64,000 nt of DNA from Amphimedon queenslandica (Eukaryota > Porifera > Demospongiae > Haplosclerida > Niphatidae), in NCBI RefSeq assembly GCF_000090795.2, contig NW_003546259.1, positions 452,394 through 516,393 on the forward strand. Reading direction: 5' to 3'. The notes beneath the pieces were generated by a model. That model did not search any database. It saw only the letters and a list, made by a program, of their open reading frames with translations, and was not told where the DNA came from. This document shows positions 31,129-43,097 of this stretch, piece by piece; positions within the stretch are counted from its first letter, which is position 1; the number at the start of each line of letters is the position of its first letter. The translations under genes and the position numbers were made by a program.

Positions 31129-31930
31129 TATTGTTTGCTGCATGTAAATAAAGCTACTTTTTTGTTAGATGCATGGTACAATGAGCTGCAAAGTTTGGAA
31201 ACATGGTTTAAATAAGTATTAAGTAAGAATGCATGCATTCCTCTTATGATTCATTTGTGGTTTTATAATGAACAAACTGAATGAGACTTTATATTAGTTT
31301 TGCACAACTTCAACAAAATTTTGTGAAATGAAGAGTATATATTGATACAAAACAATAATACATAAAGAAAAAAATCCAATTGCATGCTTTTTATCACAAA
31401 ATTCTTTATTCAATATTTAACCGTTTTAAATAGTTAGGTAATGTTTAATGAATGTCACTGCTCCAAAATAATTCAAAACATTGTGGCTTATAGCAAAAAT
31501 ATAAGGTAAAAAGCAGATGCTCTGAGATCTGCAAAATTGGGTCATCTTGTTGTACCTTAATGTGATTGGTAAACAAGTTCGTTCGCTATTACTGTTTGTG
31601 CTGTCACTTTTATTAGCCTGTGCCTTTACAATGCTTGCTTTTGAAATGTTTCTATTCCTATGCTTTACATGTAATTACAGCTGGAAATGATTTAATGATA
31701 TGGCAAAACTTTTGCTTGATAGTAGAATGTGCAATATATTTGAAGGCTCTCCTGGATTCAGATTGTTGTAATTAAATTAATTTCGTTATTACATGTAACA
31801 CTATATTTTGTTGTAACTTCTTCATCAGTAGTTTATCACTGCAGGAGAAGCAGTTTCAAACTGCATTGGTTTCACATAATCAAAGTCTTGCAATGGATTA
31901 TGCAGTAAGATTCACTCTTGTGATTTTACA
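31129..31930 (+). repeat. Dispersed repeat family, copy C
   Basis: About 31556-31930 matches copy A at about 16980-17320 in order (TGATTGGTAAACAAGTTCGT, TTAGCCTGTGCCTTTACA, GCTTGCTTTTGAAATGTT, CATTGCAGAAGG-like). The first 400 bases hold nothing I recognise. Confidence 0.6.
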
Positions 31931-31959
31931 AAGTGTCTTTTGTATTTTGCTATAAATTT

Positions 31960-32620
31960 AAAAAATTCTATTAAATAAGAAAAAGTAGGGTTGTCAAGAA
32001 ATAAAAGAAACAAGGGGTTGACTTCAACCATAATAATAATTAATAGTTCAATTCATAATAAACGTTAATTAATAAATAATAATTCATAAAAATAGTACAA
32101 AGATTTCAAACCCTACTTTGCAGAATTTTATGAAGGACTATCGTTTCCTTTAAAATGACAAAACTTAATGAAAAAGAATGATAACCAAACTGCTTAGTTC
32201 CAGCCTATACAACTCTAGCAAGTCCAATTACAATTCTTATACATTAATATTTTAATTTTTAGATATTGTACTGCATCAAACATTAAAGAATGCAATAGCC
32301 AAATGATTATTTATACTTTAGATGTTTTAATTGTCATGACAGTAGTTTATTCGATCAATACTACATGAAAAGTTTTTAATTTATTTTTAAAAAGATAATT
32401 AGTTTACATCATAGAGATGTAGTTGAGCAATTAATACGTACAAAGACATAATTATTATTAAAATTATATTTCTGCCTTTTATCACATTCTGCAGAGTAGG
32501 GTTCGAAATCTTTGTAATATTTTTATGACATATTATTTTATATTTACTCAACCCCCTTGTGTCTTTTATTTTTTGACAACCCTACTTTTTTATTTAATAG
32601 AATTTTTTATTTACTTGTAT
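31960..32620. repeat. Inverted repeat pair with 370 bp spacer
   Basis: About 31960-32125 and about 32490-32620 are inverted copies (AGTAGGGTTGTCAAGAAATA against TTTTTTGACAACCCTACTTT; TTTCAAACCCTACTTTGCAG against CTGCAGAGTAGGGTTCGAAA). The tail word also occurs near 4910. It may be a MITE or two inverted insertions; no target duplication found. Confidence 0.7.
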
Positions 32621-33269
32621 TCATGCTTTTTATTAAATTTTATTAATTAAGAATCCTTTTTATTAATATTCATGCTTCTTATTAAATTTTATTAATTAAT
32701 AATCTTTTTTATTAATAGTTATTAATATTTAATAATTAATTTAAAAAATCATAAATAATTAAAATTATTGTTTCTAATATTGTTGACAAAAGTTTTAAAT
32801 AATTTATGACATTATTCAATCCTAGAATCTTTAATTATGTTCATGGCCTAACTCATAATTATTCATCATTATTGATTAACTAATTATCCATTTTAGTAAT
32901 AAATATAATTTTTGCCTTAGGTATCAGTTCATAGCCGGAACAAAAGAATTTTTAAATATTAACTATAAAAAGACCTACGGCATTATAAAAACACTTTTCC
33001 TAAAATTAATTTTTTAAATATTTTAACCATTAATTATATTCATAGCCTATAGTAGCTCATAATTATTTATCATTATTGAACATTACTATGATCTATTTCC
33101 TGTTCTAAAAATATTTAAGTTTACATTCAGCTTCAGTTGCCATTTCTCCACTCACACTCACAGCTCTTACCTTCTCCTGCAATTTTGCAACCTTCTTTCT
33201 CAAAAAGCAGCAAGTCAGTCCATTTACAAGCTTACATTAGCTATCATTATATTGATATATTGTTTGGTA
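32621..33269. repeat. AT-rich local duplications
   Basis: A unit of about 54 bases (CTTATTAAATTTTATTAATT) is doubled near 32630-32730. A segment near 32839-32880 (GGCCTAACTCATAATTATTC) recurs near 33043-33085. No gene seen. Confidence 0.65.
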
Positions 33270-33815
33270 GTACATGAATTATGATGAGTATCATGGCGGA
33301 CCACCAGTAGCTGGAGGGCCCCCACTACCACCACCAATACCTCCCGGAGGCTTGCCATGCACCACCACCACAAACTCTACCAGTAGCTGGAGGTCCACCA
33401 CCTCCAGTAGCTGGAGATAAAGGGCCTCCACCACCTCCGCTGCCACCATCAGCTCTACCAGTAGCTGGAGATGGAGGGCCTCAACGACAAACTCCGTTAG
33501 ACCCGCCACCACCACCACCACTAGGCAGGCCACCACTACCACCACCTCCAGCACTCACAAGAGCTGGAAGCCCGCCACCTCCACCACATAGGACCTGTAG
33601 ATGGAGGCCCGCTGGTGCTTCCTCCTGGAGGGGCACCGTTGCTCCCTCCTGGAGAAGCACTGGTGTTCCCTCTTGGAGTGGCGCCCGTGCTCCATCCTGG
33701 AAGGGCACCCTTGCTCCCTCCTGGAGGAGTGCAGGTGCTTCCTTCTGCCGTGGCACCCGTGTTTCCTCCTGGAGGAGCCCCTCCTGCCTCAGGACTGCCT
33801 TTGCTGCAATAGCAA
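33270..33815 (+). pseudogene. Proline/glycine-rich PPGG-repeat protein, in three frames
   Basis: ATG at 33272 opens MNYDEYHGGPPVAGGPPLPP followed by PIPPGG. About 33365 the proline-rich reading moves to the next frame (TLPVAGGPPPPVAGDKGPPP, PLPPSALPVAGDGG, PPPPPPLGRPPLPPPPALTR). From about 33590 it moves again (GPVDGGPLVLPPGGAPLLPP, PGEALVFPLGVAPVLHPGRA, and so on) to a stop at 33812. Units of the form PxLPPGGAP repeat about every 10-13 residues in the last part. The three segments are either exons of one gene with unclear junctions, or a gene broken by two indels, or an assembly effect in a repetitive stretch. Family unknown; the composition resembles extracellular-matrix or shell/skeleton-type proteins, but no signal peptide is seen. 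Confidence 0.5.
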
Positions 33816-33829
33816 AGGCAGCACATAAT

Positions 33830-34363
33830 TGCCCAGCTGATGGCAGTGAAGTAACAAATATATAGTATATCTTTACTATGATGTACTTAATATTATATTT
33901 ATATTTCGTAATAGTATGCCAATCTACCAAGGAGAGCTGGCTGCCGGGGCCGAGGTAGGGGCAGTAGGCCAAAGTCCTGAGGGGCCTCAATCAAAAACTA
34001 CAACTTTTATTTAAAAACTTTTCATTACAATAATAAATGTTAAAAAATAACGAAACTGTCAATTAAAAATAAATCAGCATTAAACCAAGATGAAAATACA
34101 TAAGCAATGCCAAGTGTTTGTCAGAACATAAAATGCTCATTTCCTTTTGTTTAATTCAATATTTCTAGATAAACATTCACATTATCCTAATGCATGATTT
34201 AAAAAATTAAATCTGACCAAATAGTCATTATTATAGACATACTGAATATGTACACGAACATGCACACTGCCGTCATCATTCATAATCTACATCAGCAAAA
34301 ATAAAATTTAGAAATCCAACATTAAATTTTTAATACTAACTATAAATGCAAGGCTATAATAAT
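33830..34363. other. No gene recognised
   Basis: AT-rich flank between the proline-rich region and the hAT element. No feature seen. Confidence 0.5.
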
Positions 34364-34371
34364 GTTACAAC

Positions 34372-37064
34372 CAATGGTGGCGGAAGAGGGGGACTAGGGG
34401 GCTATAGCTCCCCCAATGCCTGTCAGTGTAGGGGCTAAGCCCCACCAATAATTATCAGACACCTTTGTTTTGTAAACTAATAATAAATGAACTGATTTAT
34501 AAGTGAATCAATTAAATGCTATAATAATAAGTCAATAAATGAACAATTCATTGTATAAAATGTCAAAAATTTCCAAAAAACTCCTTACGTTTGTCATCAC
34601 TTAGTGAAAATTTCTTAGCAACTTCAACAACATTTACTTCATCTGTTCTATGCTTTTGTGAATGAAGAATAAGGAGATTAAGGCTTTTCTTAGTCTTGGT
34701 TGTTCGAAGGTAGTTCTTGACTCTTTTTAATGTTGAAAATGACCTCTCTGCTCTTGCAGAAGTGACTGGAACTGTGAGATATGTTTTCATAATTTTATGT
34801 ACCTCACATAGAATTGTTTTACCAAAGGTACAACTCTTAAAAATGTCACAAATGGTATTTATTGATGTAACTTTCTTGATACTCATTTGTTGCTGCTTGT
34901 TCGCAGTTTCAATTAAATCTGGCAACATCTTTAATTGAAATTCCAGTGTGTTAAAACTTATGTCATCTTTATACATGGCTTGAAGTGCTGTACTTGGTTT
35001 GACTGGTTGAGCAGAACATGATTTCACTAAAAGGGTTTCTATTTCTTGCATTATGATAAATACTGGTTGGTCAAACCTCCGTTATATTTTAGCAACTAAC
35101 AGATCAAGTACTTCAAAATACTGCTTACGATAGTATACTGATGGTGAGGCATATAAGTGTCCCTGTTTTCTTGGTACTGTGGGTTCATTAGTAAAAGTTT
35201 GTGCATCTTTTACGACTAAATCATAAAAAGAATTGAAAGCAGAATCAGAGCGCAGTCTGTTCAGAAACATTTTTGTTGCCTCAGCAGCAGATATAGCCTC
35301 TTGTATGTTTGTATTGTGTCCCTGGAGAGTTGTTGATAGTTGCTCTGTGGCAATATAAGTAACAGATGCAAGTCTGTGACCAAAGTAGGTCTGAAACTTC
35401 TGAAACTGCCCTTAAGCCAGATGCTTTCCTGCTTGGTTCTCCATGACATTCATCAGCAATTTCTTCATATTTTGTGTTTATAACTAGATAGTTTTTAACC
35501 ACAGAGTCTACGGCAGATGTACGCTCAGTCCATCTGGTGGGGCATAGGGGTTTTAATCCAGGTGATGATGGAGCTATTTTATTTTTGATTCTGTTGAATA
35601 AACCCAATCGCTTTGGAGAAGGTCTTATTAGATTATATAACTCTTGAGTAACACCAAGAGCATCTCTGACTGCTGAGCACTTACATGAACACTCCTGCAG
35701 ATACAGATTGAGAGAATGGGCTAAACAGTGCACATAATGAGCCCTAGGCTCTTCTCTCTGTAAACGTACAGATTCTCCATTTAAATGACCAGCCATGTTG
35801 GAAGCTCTGTCATATGCTTGGCCACAACATTGTTGATGAGGGAGAGAACAGCAAGGCAGAACATCTTTTAATGCATTTGATATAGTAAGAGCATCTATTT
35901 GCTGCTATTGCATCATGCCAATAATGTCTTCAGAAACTGTATATGATTGATCAACCCACCAAATGGAAATACAGAGTTGCTCTAGACCACTCTCATCCCT
36001 TGATTCATCAGAAATGAGAGAAAACCATTGACTTTGACGAATCTCAGCTAAAAGGTTGCGTAGCAGATTGAGTTCCATAATTTCAACTAACTCATTGATT
36101 ATATCATGGCTAAGGTAGTTCCCACATTTTAACCATTCATCAACACCATGAACTACAGTAGCTGTACATTTAAGCAACTTGAACAGGTTTCCTTCCTCAT
36201 CTTTGTGGCCTATTACAGCAAGACCTTGCCTGGCAAGATACCTCAAAGATGACAGTTGCAGCAGAAGCATCTTCCTTCTTTGTTCTTTGTCTCTCAGACT
36301 AGAACTGACTAGCTGGCTAATGATTGAAGGCTGCTCAGTAACTTTTAACTTGACAATAGCTTCAGTATGAGTGTGACTACGCTGTTGTAACTTAAAATGA
36401 GCTTTTGCCTTTTTCCAATTATCATAACCAATGCCAATGAATGCTTAATCTGACTTCTTACTGAAAGTCAAAACCTTTGTTTTGTATGATTTCCAACAGT
36501 AAAAAAAAGAAAACTTTTCTTTTAGTTGTACAGTAAGTCAACCTTGGATATTCACTAAACCAGCTGCTTCATAGAGAGCGTGACTGCTTCCTTTGCTTAC
36601 GTTTAGCTACCTTTGAATCAAGTATTGGATGACCTGGACAACTTATATCATCAGAACAGCAAGCAGAGGTACACTTTGAAGCAATTCTCCTTTCTGAATC
36701 CTTTGTTATATCTCCACTGCAATCTCCATGGTCACAATCAGAGTGGTCAGTATCACTCTCATCATCACTACTTTCTGTAGCATTATCTTCATCAGTGGTA
36801 CCTTCAAGTGATGCAGGAGAATTAACACTTTCACAAGAGATTATCACTGGAACTGGTGGTACAAGTAGAAGCAGTAGCGAAAAAACTTGATAACTTGCTT
36901 TGAGAAGACATTATTAATCAGCTTGCCTCATGGGCGTTAAATAATTAAATATGGGCATTAAAGGACACACCCATCATGAATAATTAATTAGGTTACTGAA
37001 ATTTTGCGGAGTGCTTCATGCACCCCCTATCACCTCCGGATTTATATTGCTTCTGCTGCCACTG
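34372..37064 (-). mobile_element. hAT transposon, near full length, 8 bp duplication
   Basis: The tips CAATGGTGGCGGAAG (left) and CAGTGGCAGCAGAAG (right, inward) are inverted repeats. GTTACAAC is perfectly duplicated at 34364-34371 and 37065-37072. The 2,693 bp element encodes one hAT transposase on the minus strand. The exact duplication suggests a fairly recent insertion, although the gene already has several faults. Confidence 0.95.
34563..36847 (-). pseudogene. hAT transposase (DUF4371/ZMYM-like group), broken
   Basis: Minus strand, in order: acidic N-terminus with ESSDDESDTDHSDCDHGDCS and a cysteine cluster CTSACCSDDISCPGHP (36847-36569); RSQWFSL-type region with LISDESRDESGLEQLCISIW (36270-35905), where SDES carries the first catalytic Asp; SNMAGHLNG, then RAHYVHCLAHSLNLYLQE (about 35800-35690); CPTRWTERTSAVDSVVKNYL; and the C-terminal dimerisation domain VTSARAERSFSTLKRVKNYL and LLILHSQKH (about 34800-34660). 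Faults: frame changes near 36400-36560, 35800-35905 and 35260-35290, and a stop near 35060-35080. Whole length would be about 800 residues. Relatives have been domesticated as ZMYM and zinc-finger proteins in animals. Confidence 0.88.
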
Positions 37065-37072
37065 GTTACAAC

Positions 37073-38336
37073 AAATGTTAATGATATTATCAAGCAATCA
37101 AAATATTGCTAATAATCATCAAATCCTTTCTAGCTATCATAACCTGTAAAGAATAGTAATAGAAACATATCAATAGCAAGCAATGGAAACAAACAGGGTA
37201 ATAATAACAATAGTACAAACAGTAATGAGATATTACCAATCACATCATCTTTTGTATCCCTTGTTCCTCCATTATACACATCAAACTAAAGAAGGATAAA
37301 TGTCATTCCTGATAATCATCAAACACTACAAGTGCAAGAAATGCACCAATAATCTACTACTTGTACCATATATGCTATATACTAAACATTCATTGTATAT
37401 GTATGATACCAATCGCTTGTCACAAACATACATTACAAACCACAAGCAAGAAACATATGCTCATAATGAGAAACATCCCTCTAACCTTTTGAATCTCATT
37501 CCAAGTTAGACCTCAATCTTTACCACCACATTATGCTTCTTGTGCCAAGTAACTACAAGTATAAAATATGAATGTGACATTTACTAAGTAATAATGACAA
37601 TGGTAAATGGTAGCATCTACAATGCTTCTGATTGGATCATACATGTATTTTATATATAATATTGCTTACTAATGCTGTCCTCAGTTAAGATACTTTCATG
37701 ATCTGTTTATTATATAAAATAACAATATGTACATGAAGAATTTCCAATGTGCAAGCCACATTTTTTGTCAATGAGAACATGCACATGTTACAACAATCAT
37801 CAATAACAGATGTGCAACAACAGGTGGCAAGCATTTAATATGCACACAGCATTCATGGCAGCATCATTCAAATGCGCAACATCAGCCGGCAAACATTAAC
37901 TTAATAATGCGCACATTTAAATCTTCAATCTTCCTACAATGCGATATACATAACTTATAATAAGTAAAGAAAATACTTAGTGTGGCCATAATTAATGAGA
38001 TAAATATTCAGATGAATTATAGCCTTGGATCATAATTTATTGCACAATAATAAAAAAACTATTGAATCTCACAATATTGTATCTTACTTTGCATTGATTT
38101 GCTAACACAATGACAATATGAAACTTGTTCAGCTGGAAACTGGCACCTCATCCAGTGTCAAAGCACCACATATCAAGGAGCTACAATGAAACATAATTTT
38201 ACAATGATGATAATTAATTTAGTTACCACAAACGAAATCAGACAATACACCGTTCAATATGCTAACTCATGTCATCCGGAATTAAGTTTCTTTTACGAGA
38301 CCTGCATTGTGGAAATACACATTAGTTGAACACATG
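37073..38336 (-). repeat. Dispersed repeat family, inverted copy D
   Basis: The reverse complement follows copies A and C in order: TACCAATCACATC near 37235, GTACAAACAGTAATG near 37212, AATAGTAATAGAAACATATC near 37153, and farther on GCGCAACATCAGCCGGCAAA near 37876, which matches the doubled unit at 16068-16209. No coding region recognised. Confidence 0.6.
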
Positions 38337-38340
38337 AATA

Positions 38341-38558
38341 CATTCCAATCTCCACACAATTAATTTTGTATTGTTAATGAGAACATACATGCACACAACA
38401 AAAGATCCATTGGCAAGCATTCATTTATATTGAGTAAAGAAGGTACGTACATTCCAATCTCCACACAATTAATTTTGTATTGTTAATGAGAACATACATG
38501 CACACAACAAAAGATCCATTGGCAAGTATTCATTTATTTTGAGTAAAGAAGGTACTTA
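38341..38558. repeat. Tandem duplication of a 109 bp unit
   Basis: 38341-38449 (CATTCCAATCTCCACACAAT onward) is repeated almost perfectly at 38450-38558. High identity implies a recent duplication or possible assembly doubling. Confidence 0.9.
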
Positions 38559-39060
38559 CTGTGGCCATTACTAATGACATAATCATGAAAAGAATGTACA
38601 CTATGTAACCTATGCTAGAATCGTAACATATAACAAAATACGTAAGACATTTCACATTACAGTCCATCTTACTACATATTGCATTGCAATAATATGAAAC
38701 CCATATAGATATAAACTGTCACCTCTTACCGCATGATACAACTATAGATCAAGGAGCTACAACAAAACATTAAGATACATTTAATAAAGAAATTAATTTA
38801 GTTTCAACAATCTAAATCCAGGATTGCCTTTAATTATTATGCACATTCCCATATCAAGCAATGTATTGCTGAATCAACAAGTCATAAATTACCTGTAAAG
38901 CATAGTACTAGAAACATATCAAAAGCAAGCAATGTAAATTCAAAGGCTAATAATACAGGTACTTGCTTGGCACAAGGACTACAATGTAGTAATAAGTAGT
39001 CAGGTTTGATGTGATTGGTATTAAAGTTTGTTCACCAATACTGTTTGTGCTATTGTTCAA
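38559..39060. repeat. Dispersed repeat pieces
   Basis: Shorter, rearranged pieces of the family seen at 16.0, 31.5 and 37.1 kb: ACTAGAAACATATCAAAAGC near 38909 and TGTGATTGGTATTAAAGTTT near 39009. No gene. Confidence 0.5.
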
Positions 39061-39087
39061 GCTCAAGCATTTTAAAATTTTCTTTCC

Positions 39088-39513
39088 TTAATGATCCACA
39101 AGCAATTTACCTGCTTTATGACATCTTTGCAAATTATGATGACTGGCCTCGTGGGACAACTGATAGAAGTCACCAACTGCCAATATACTTACATTGCCAA
39201 ATATTATATCATGTGGCTGCACAAGTATCTCATTAAGCCTTCTGTGTACATCAAGCAATTTATTACTGCCTACCATTGATATGTCATCAGTTATGAGCAA
39301 TTTAAGCTTTGCAAGTCTGAGGTGCAATATGTTAGCTTTGTCATTAGACAAACTATTATGTCTTCTATTTTTGTTACAGCCTAGCATTAAAGAAGAATGT
39401 AAAGTGATTCCTCCAATGTTAAAAGTAGTAATCCCAGTGGGTGCTGTCATAAGTACAATGACCTCATGTGGTTTAAAGACACCAGACAGTTTCAACAATT
39501 TGATAGTACCCAC
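39088..39513 (-). pseudogene. PIF1-like helicase part of the Helitron
   Basis: A 141-residue open frame: VIVLMTAPTGITTFNIGGIT (after motif I, which falls before this frame), LHSSLMLGC, LITDDISMVG (Walker B; the usual E is D) and FGNVSILAVGDFYQLSH (motif III). Motifs Ia to III sit in the order of PIF1/RecD-type helicases. It ends early; motifs IV to VI are missing. A frame change lies just upstream near 39515. Confidence 0.85.
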
Positions 39514-40079
39514 TTTGACTTATTCTGATAAAATGTGACTTACCAACTTCTTTGAAGAAAGAAAGAAAAGAGATGTCTAGAGACAAAGATGGCATTGTTT
39601 AATCTTACTAGTACCTTTCTTTCAGTCTAGTATGGCAACCTTACACTCTTTCCTATGGAAAAACACAATATGTCTGTTTTTCATTCATACCTCTCATAAG
39701 AGACCTGTATTCATCAGGTGCAATGACATCTTTCTTAGCAGCACTTCCCAATATAAAGGTTAAAAAAGCAGCAGGACGATTTCTGCTGTTTTTTTAGAAG
39801 GATTTGTAATTAAAGTAGTATCATCAATGTCCTCCTGACTTATATCTCTTTCTAGTCCATCTTGCACATCGTCACTGGTTCTGTCTTCTGTGCCTGGGGC
39901 TTATTATTCCCCTATATTCTGGAGTGGTTTCTGTCTATCATATGTCACATTATCAATTTGTTCTCCAGTATATTTGCGTTTTTTTTAATAGAAGTCGTAA
40001 GGCATAATTATGATGGCCTTTGTAAGTATTGTACCTGTTAATTTTGACCTATGATGATTGTAGGATCACTTTCCTTACT

Positions 40080-41480
40080 ATACTTGTGAAATGAAATAAC
40101 TGCTTCAGTGCCTCCTTTGACCATTGCACCAAAGCCATCAACCAATTTAATATCATTTACAAAACTTAAATCAAAATTTTAAGCAAAAGGTAACATATCC
40201 ATTACATCATAAACGACATGTTTCACTTTAAATTTTGCAGCAAACTCAGCCAAACTCAAATATCCAAGTTGTCGTGCTTTGTGTATGTAATGCAAATTAA
40301 CATTTTCACAAAAAACATCATGGTCATTATTTTCTAAAGGAGCAAGAGCCTTATTATATTTTAATGATGTGATAATGTTTTATTGGACCAGTATTGATAT
40401 GATCAATATGTCAATTCAGTTTAGTTATAGGTAATGAATACAAGCGATAAGCTGCTTCTTGTCCACTAAAGTCTTTATGATGTAACAATACAGCACCAAT
40501 TTTGCGTAACTGTTGCAAAAATGCTGAAGTTTTTTCCTGTGATGCAACTTGTTCGAAAAGTTGACTCACTTTCTTCAGACTTAGCTACACAGGCATGAGC
40601 ATTAATAACAAATTGAATGTCATGGTTTTCCTGCCTAGCTAAAAAAACATTTTCATTGTAATTATAAATGAAGCAATCTTTTGGATCTGTCCTCAAAACT
40701 ACTACATAACCAGATCATGTGCTTGAATTTGCTCTTTCATATTCTTCTGTATTAGTTTGAGCTAGCCCAATCAATTCGTCAATACTGATGTCAGTGTGAC
40801 CATCAACTAATACCTTTCTTACATTTTCGAAAGGTTTTTGGACTTCGTCATTCACATCAGTATCACTACTAGACTGAAATATAATAAGTGTTTTTGAAGA
40901 TAGCAGTCTAGAAAAATCAAATAACATTTTTTACATAGTTTGCAGTAAGTCATGTGATGATGGATTTGCAGTTATTTTACTAATTTTTGCAACTGACTCT
41001 TATTTTGCTAGAGATTATATTTATCAATAAATTCACAAACTTATTCTTCAGGATTAACTCCAATTTTAGGAGAATTCTTGATCCATAGCACACAATGAGC
41101 ATGAGGCAAACCACATAACTGAAACTCCACTCTCATGGCATAGTCCTGTATTACTCATAAAGCATTAGCAAAAGATTGTAAAGTTGGAGTTCCAAGCTGC
41201 TTGACCATGGAAAAGAGATCATAAAAAGTGGTTTGATTGTAAAATGGACTGCCACAAACATTCTTCATAAAGCGATAGGCTTTATCTTTACAAACGTATT
41301 TATTTACACATCTGGGATCTCTGGCTTAAGCAGCTGTAATTCCACTATCATAAGGCCTTTGACGCCATATACTGGGTATAGTTATTCACATAATCCAAGA
41401 TTTGCTTAAATTCAACTATATACTGTGCACAATTAGAGGTAATCAAGGTCAGAAATCAAATGTCCGCCTATACTTAGGAG
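40080..41480 (-). pseudogene. Rep-containing N-terminal and middle part of the Helitron protein
   Basis: The piece at about 41350-41050 reads WRQRPYDSG, CVNKYVCKDKAYRF, FYDLFSMVKQLGTPTLQSFA and CGLPHAHCVLWIKNSP; GLPHAH is the two-histidine Rep motif of rolling-circle enzymes. At 40696-40475, YNENVFLARQENHDIQFV and INAHACVAKSEESE fit the conserved stretch before the Tyr region. Near 40250-40080, VDGFGAMVKG and SFHKYSKESDP belong to the inter-domain part. Several stops and frame changes break it. Confidence 0.75.
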
Positions 41481-42339
41481 GTGCTGATTAATGAATTTTT
41501 TATAAGTGAGGCTTAATACTTGTTCAGTGTTAAATCCACTCCTTCCAAATGGAAACTTGCCCGGAATTGACATTAATTCAAAGGTAGCATCACACATTAT
41601 AGATAAAGGCTTTTGTCCTTCACTTGGTGCTATTGATGGAATATTGTTTTCTGTCTCAGGGTTGTCGACTGAGAAAAGACTAGCAACCTGCTGGCCATTT
41701 ATTAATTGTTACTACATGGTCATCACCTTCAATAATAGTTTCATCATAAAGTTCACCTCAGCAATTACCCTTTGTGGTTACACGTACCTTACTTGTAGAC
41801 GTTTCCGTATCACAAATTGGTGCACATGAGCTATTACTATCATTAGTCATGATACTACACTTATAGAGATGTAGCAATATTATGAATACATGAAACATCA
41901 TGCGTGTCATTTCTAACAGTAGAAATAATTATTCGTAGATGCACAATTAGATCTTATGCTATGAAGTGTTATTGCATCAATAATCCAATATAAATAGTAA
42001 CACTTCTACTATTGTTACAAGGGTACACAATTGTGACACTGACTCAATTATTAACATTCTCTTGTAAAATTTTTATTATAATATTTAACATTTTAAAAAT
42101 TCCTTAAATTTTTTATGATCACCCCAAGCACCACTACCTAATCCATCAAGATATCCCTCCCATAGAAGCTCTTGTCACTCTTCAATGTCACTTATTGAAG
42201 ATATGAGTGCATCAATATAATCTGAGGATTCTGTATCAGCATTTAAGCATTAGTGACAGGCACTGCTGAACAAACACTGTCTTTTTAAAGGTCACTATTT
42301 TCCCTTCAATGGCTAACCAAAATTGTATCACTATTTGTG

Positions 42340-42640
42340 ACCCGATATGAGAAAACCGGACTATAAATTAAGCTCCAAATTTGTAAATTGAGATTTATGC
42401 ACTGGACAAAATTTTGTCTTTGCTTTATCTTTGTACTGTTGCATACATGCATTAAATATATTGTATCAAGTGTGACATGATCTTATATGTAACACACATT
42501 ATTCCATGTTTGCTACGGCTAAGCACTGACTTACACATGGTAAAATGTATGAAATTCATGTTTGTATCATATTTAGTATGTTATTTTAGCTAAAGTTTTA
42601 TCAAAACAGAGGTGTCATATTAGCATTATAATCTTAATAC
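42340..42640. mobile_element. Partial MITE related to the one at 21169
   Basis: Starts GTGACCCGATATGAGAAAAC preceded by ATTT, and shares AAATTGAGATTTATG and later TTTTATCAAAACAGA-like words with the 414 bp MITE. The matching right tip is not found, so the copy is truncated. Confidence 0.65.
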
Positions 42641-43090
42641 AAACACAGCCGCTATAATTATTCTACAATTAAAAGCAACAATGACAGATAATTACAAAAA
42701 TTATTATTATTTAGGATAGCAACAGAAATAATAATGATAATAATATAGTAATATTAATATGACTGAATACAATTATTATCAACAGTAATGATAACAATAA
42801 TTACAATATAGGTTCGGTTAGAAAAGAAACGGAAAGGGAGAGATAAGGATTAGAAATAAGAACAAATTTTTTAAATATTAATAATAATAATCAAAATAAT
42901 AATAGTAAATAATAATAACAATAATATAATGCATAACAGAAACAATGAAATAAGTAATCATAATATTAAGAGAGTGATGGAAACAGGAGCATAAGAAAAG
43001 AGAAAGGGGATTACAGAAAGTTACTAAAAACTACAACATTAAAAGATAATGAAGATTACTCAAAATAAAAATTTCTGTGCCAGTGGGCAT
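42641..43090. repeat. AT-rich simple sequence
   Basis: Dense AATAATAAT and ATTATTATT variants with no coding potential. Confidence 0.8.
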
Positions 43091-43097
43091 ACTACAA

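Larger units (their letters stand above)
39088..42300 (-). mobile_element. Helitron remnant
   Basis: The minus strand carries a Rep-like motif region (about 41480-41050), a middle region (about 40930-40080) and a PIF1-type helicase region (39513-39088). The order Rep then helicase is that of the Helitron RepHel protein, which moves by rolling-circle replication. Ends (5' TC, 3' CTRR with hairpin) were not located, so the borders are those of the coding remains. Confidence 0.75.

Noticed and set aside
33481-33990. Minus-strand frames of 96-169 residues over the proline-rich region
   Set aside because: They are shadows of the plus-strand GC-rich PPGG repeats; codon pattern and the ATG with MNYDEYHGGPP favour the plus strand.
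39015-39538. Plus-strand frames over the helicase
   Set aside because: They are antisense shadows of the PIF1-like helicase on the minus strand.
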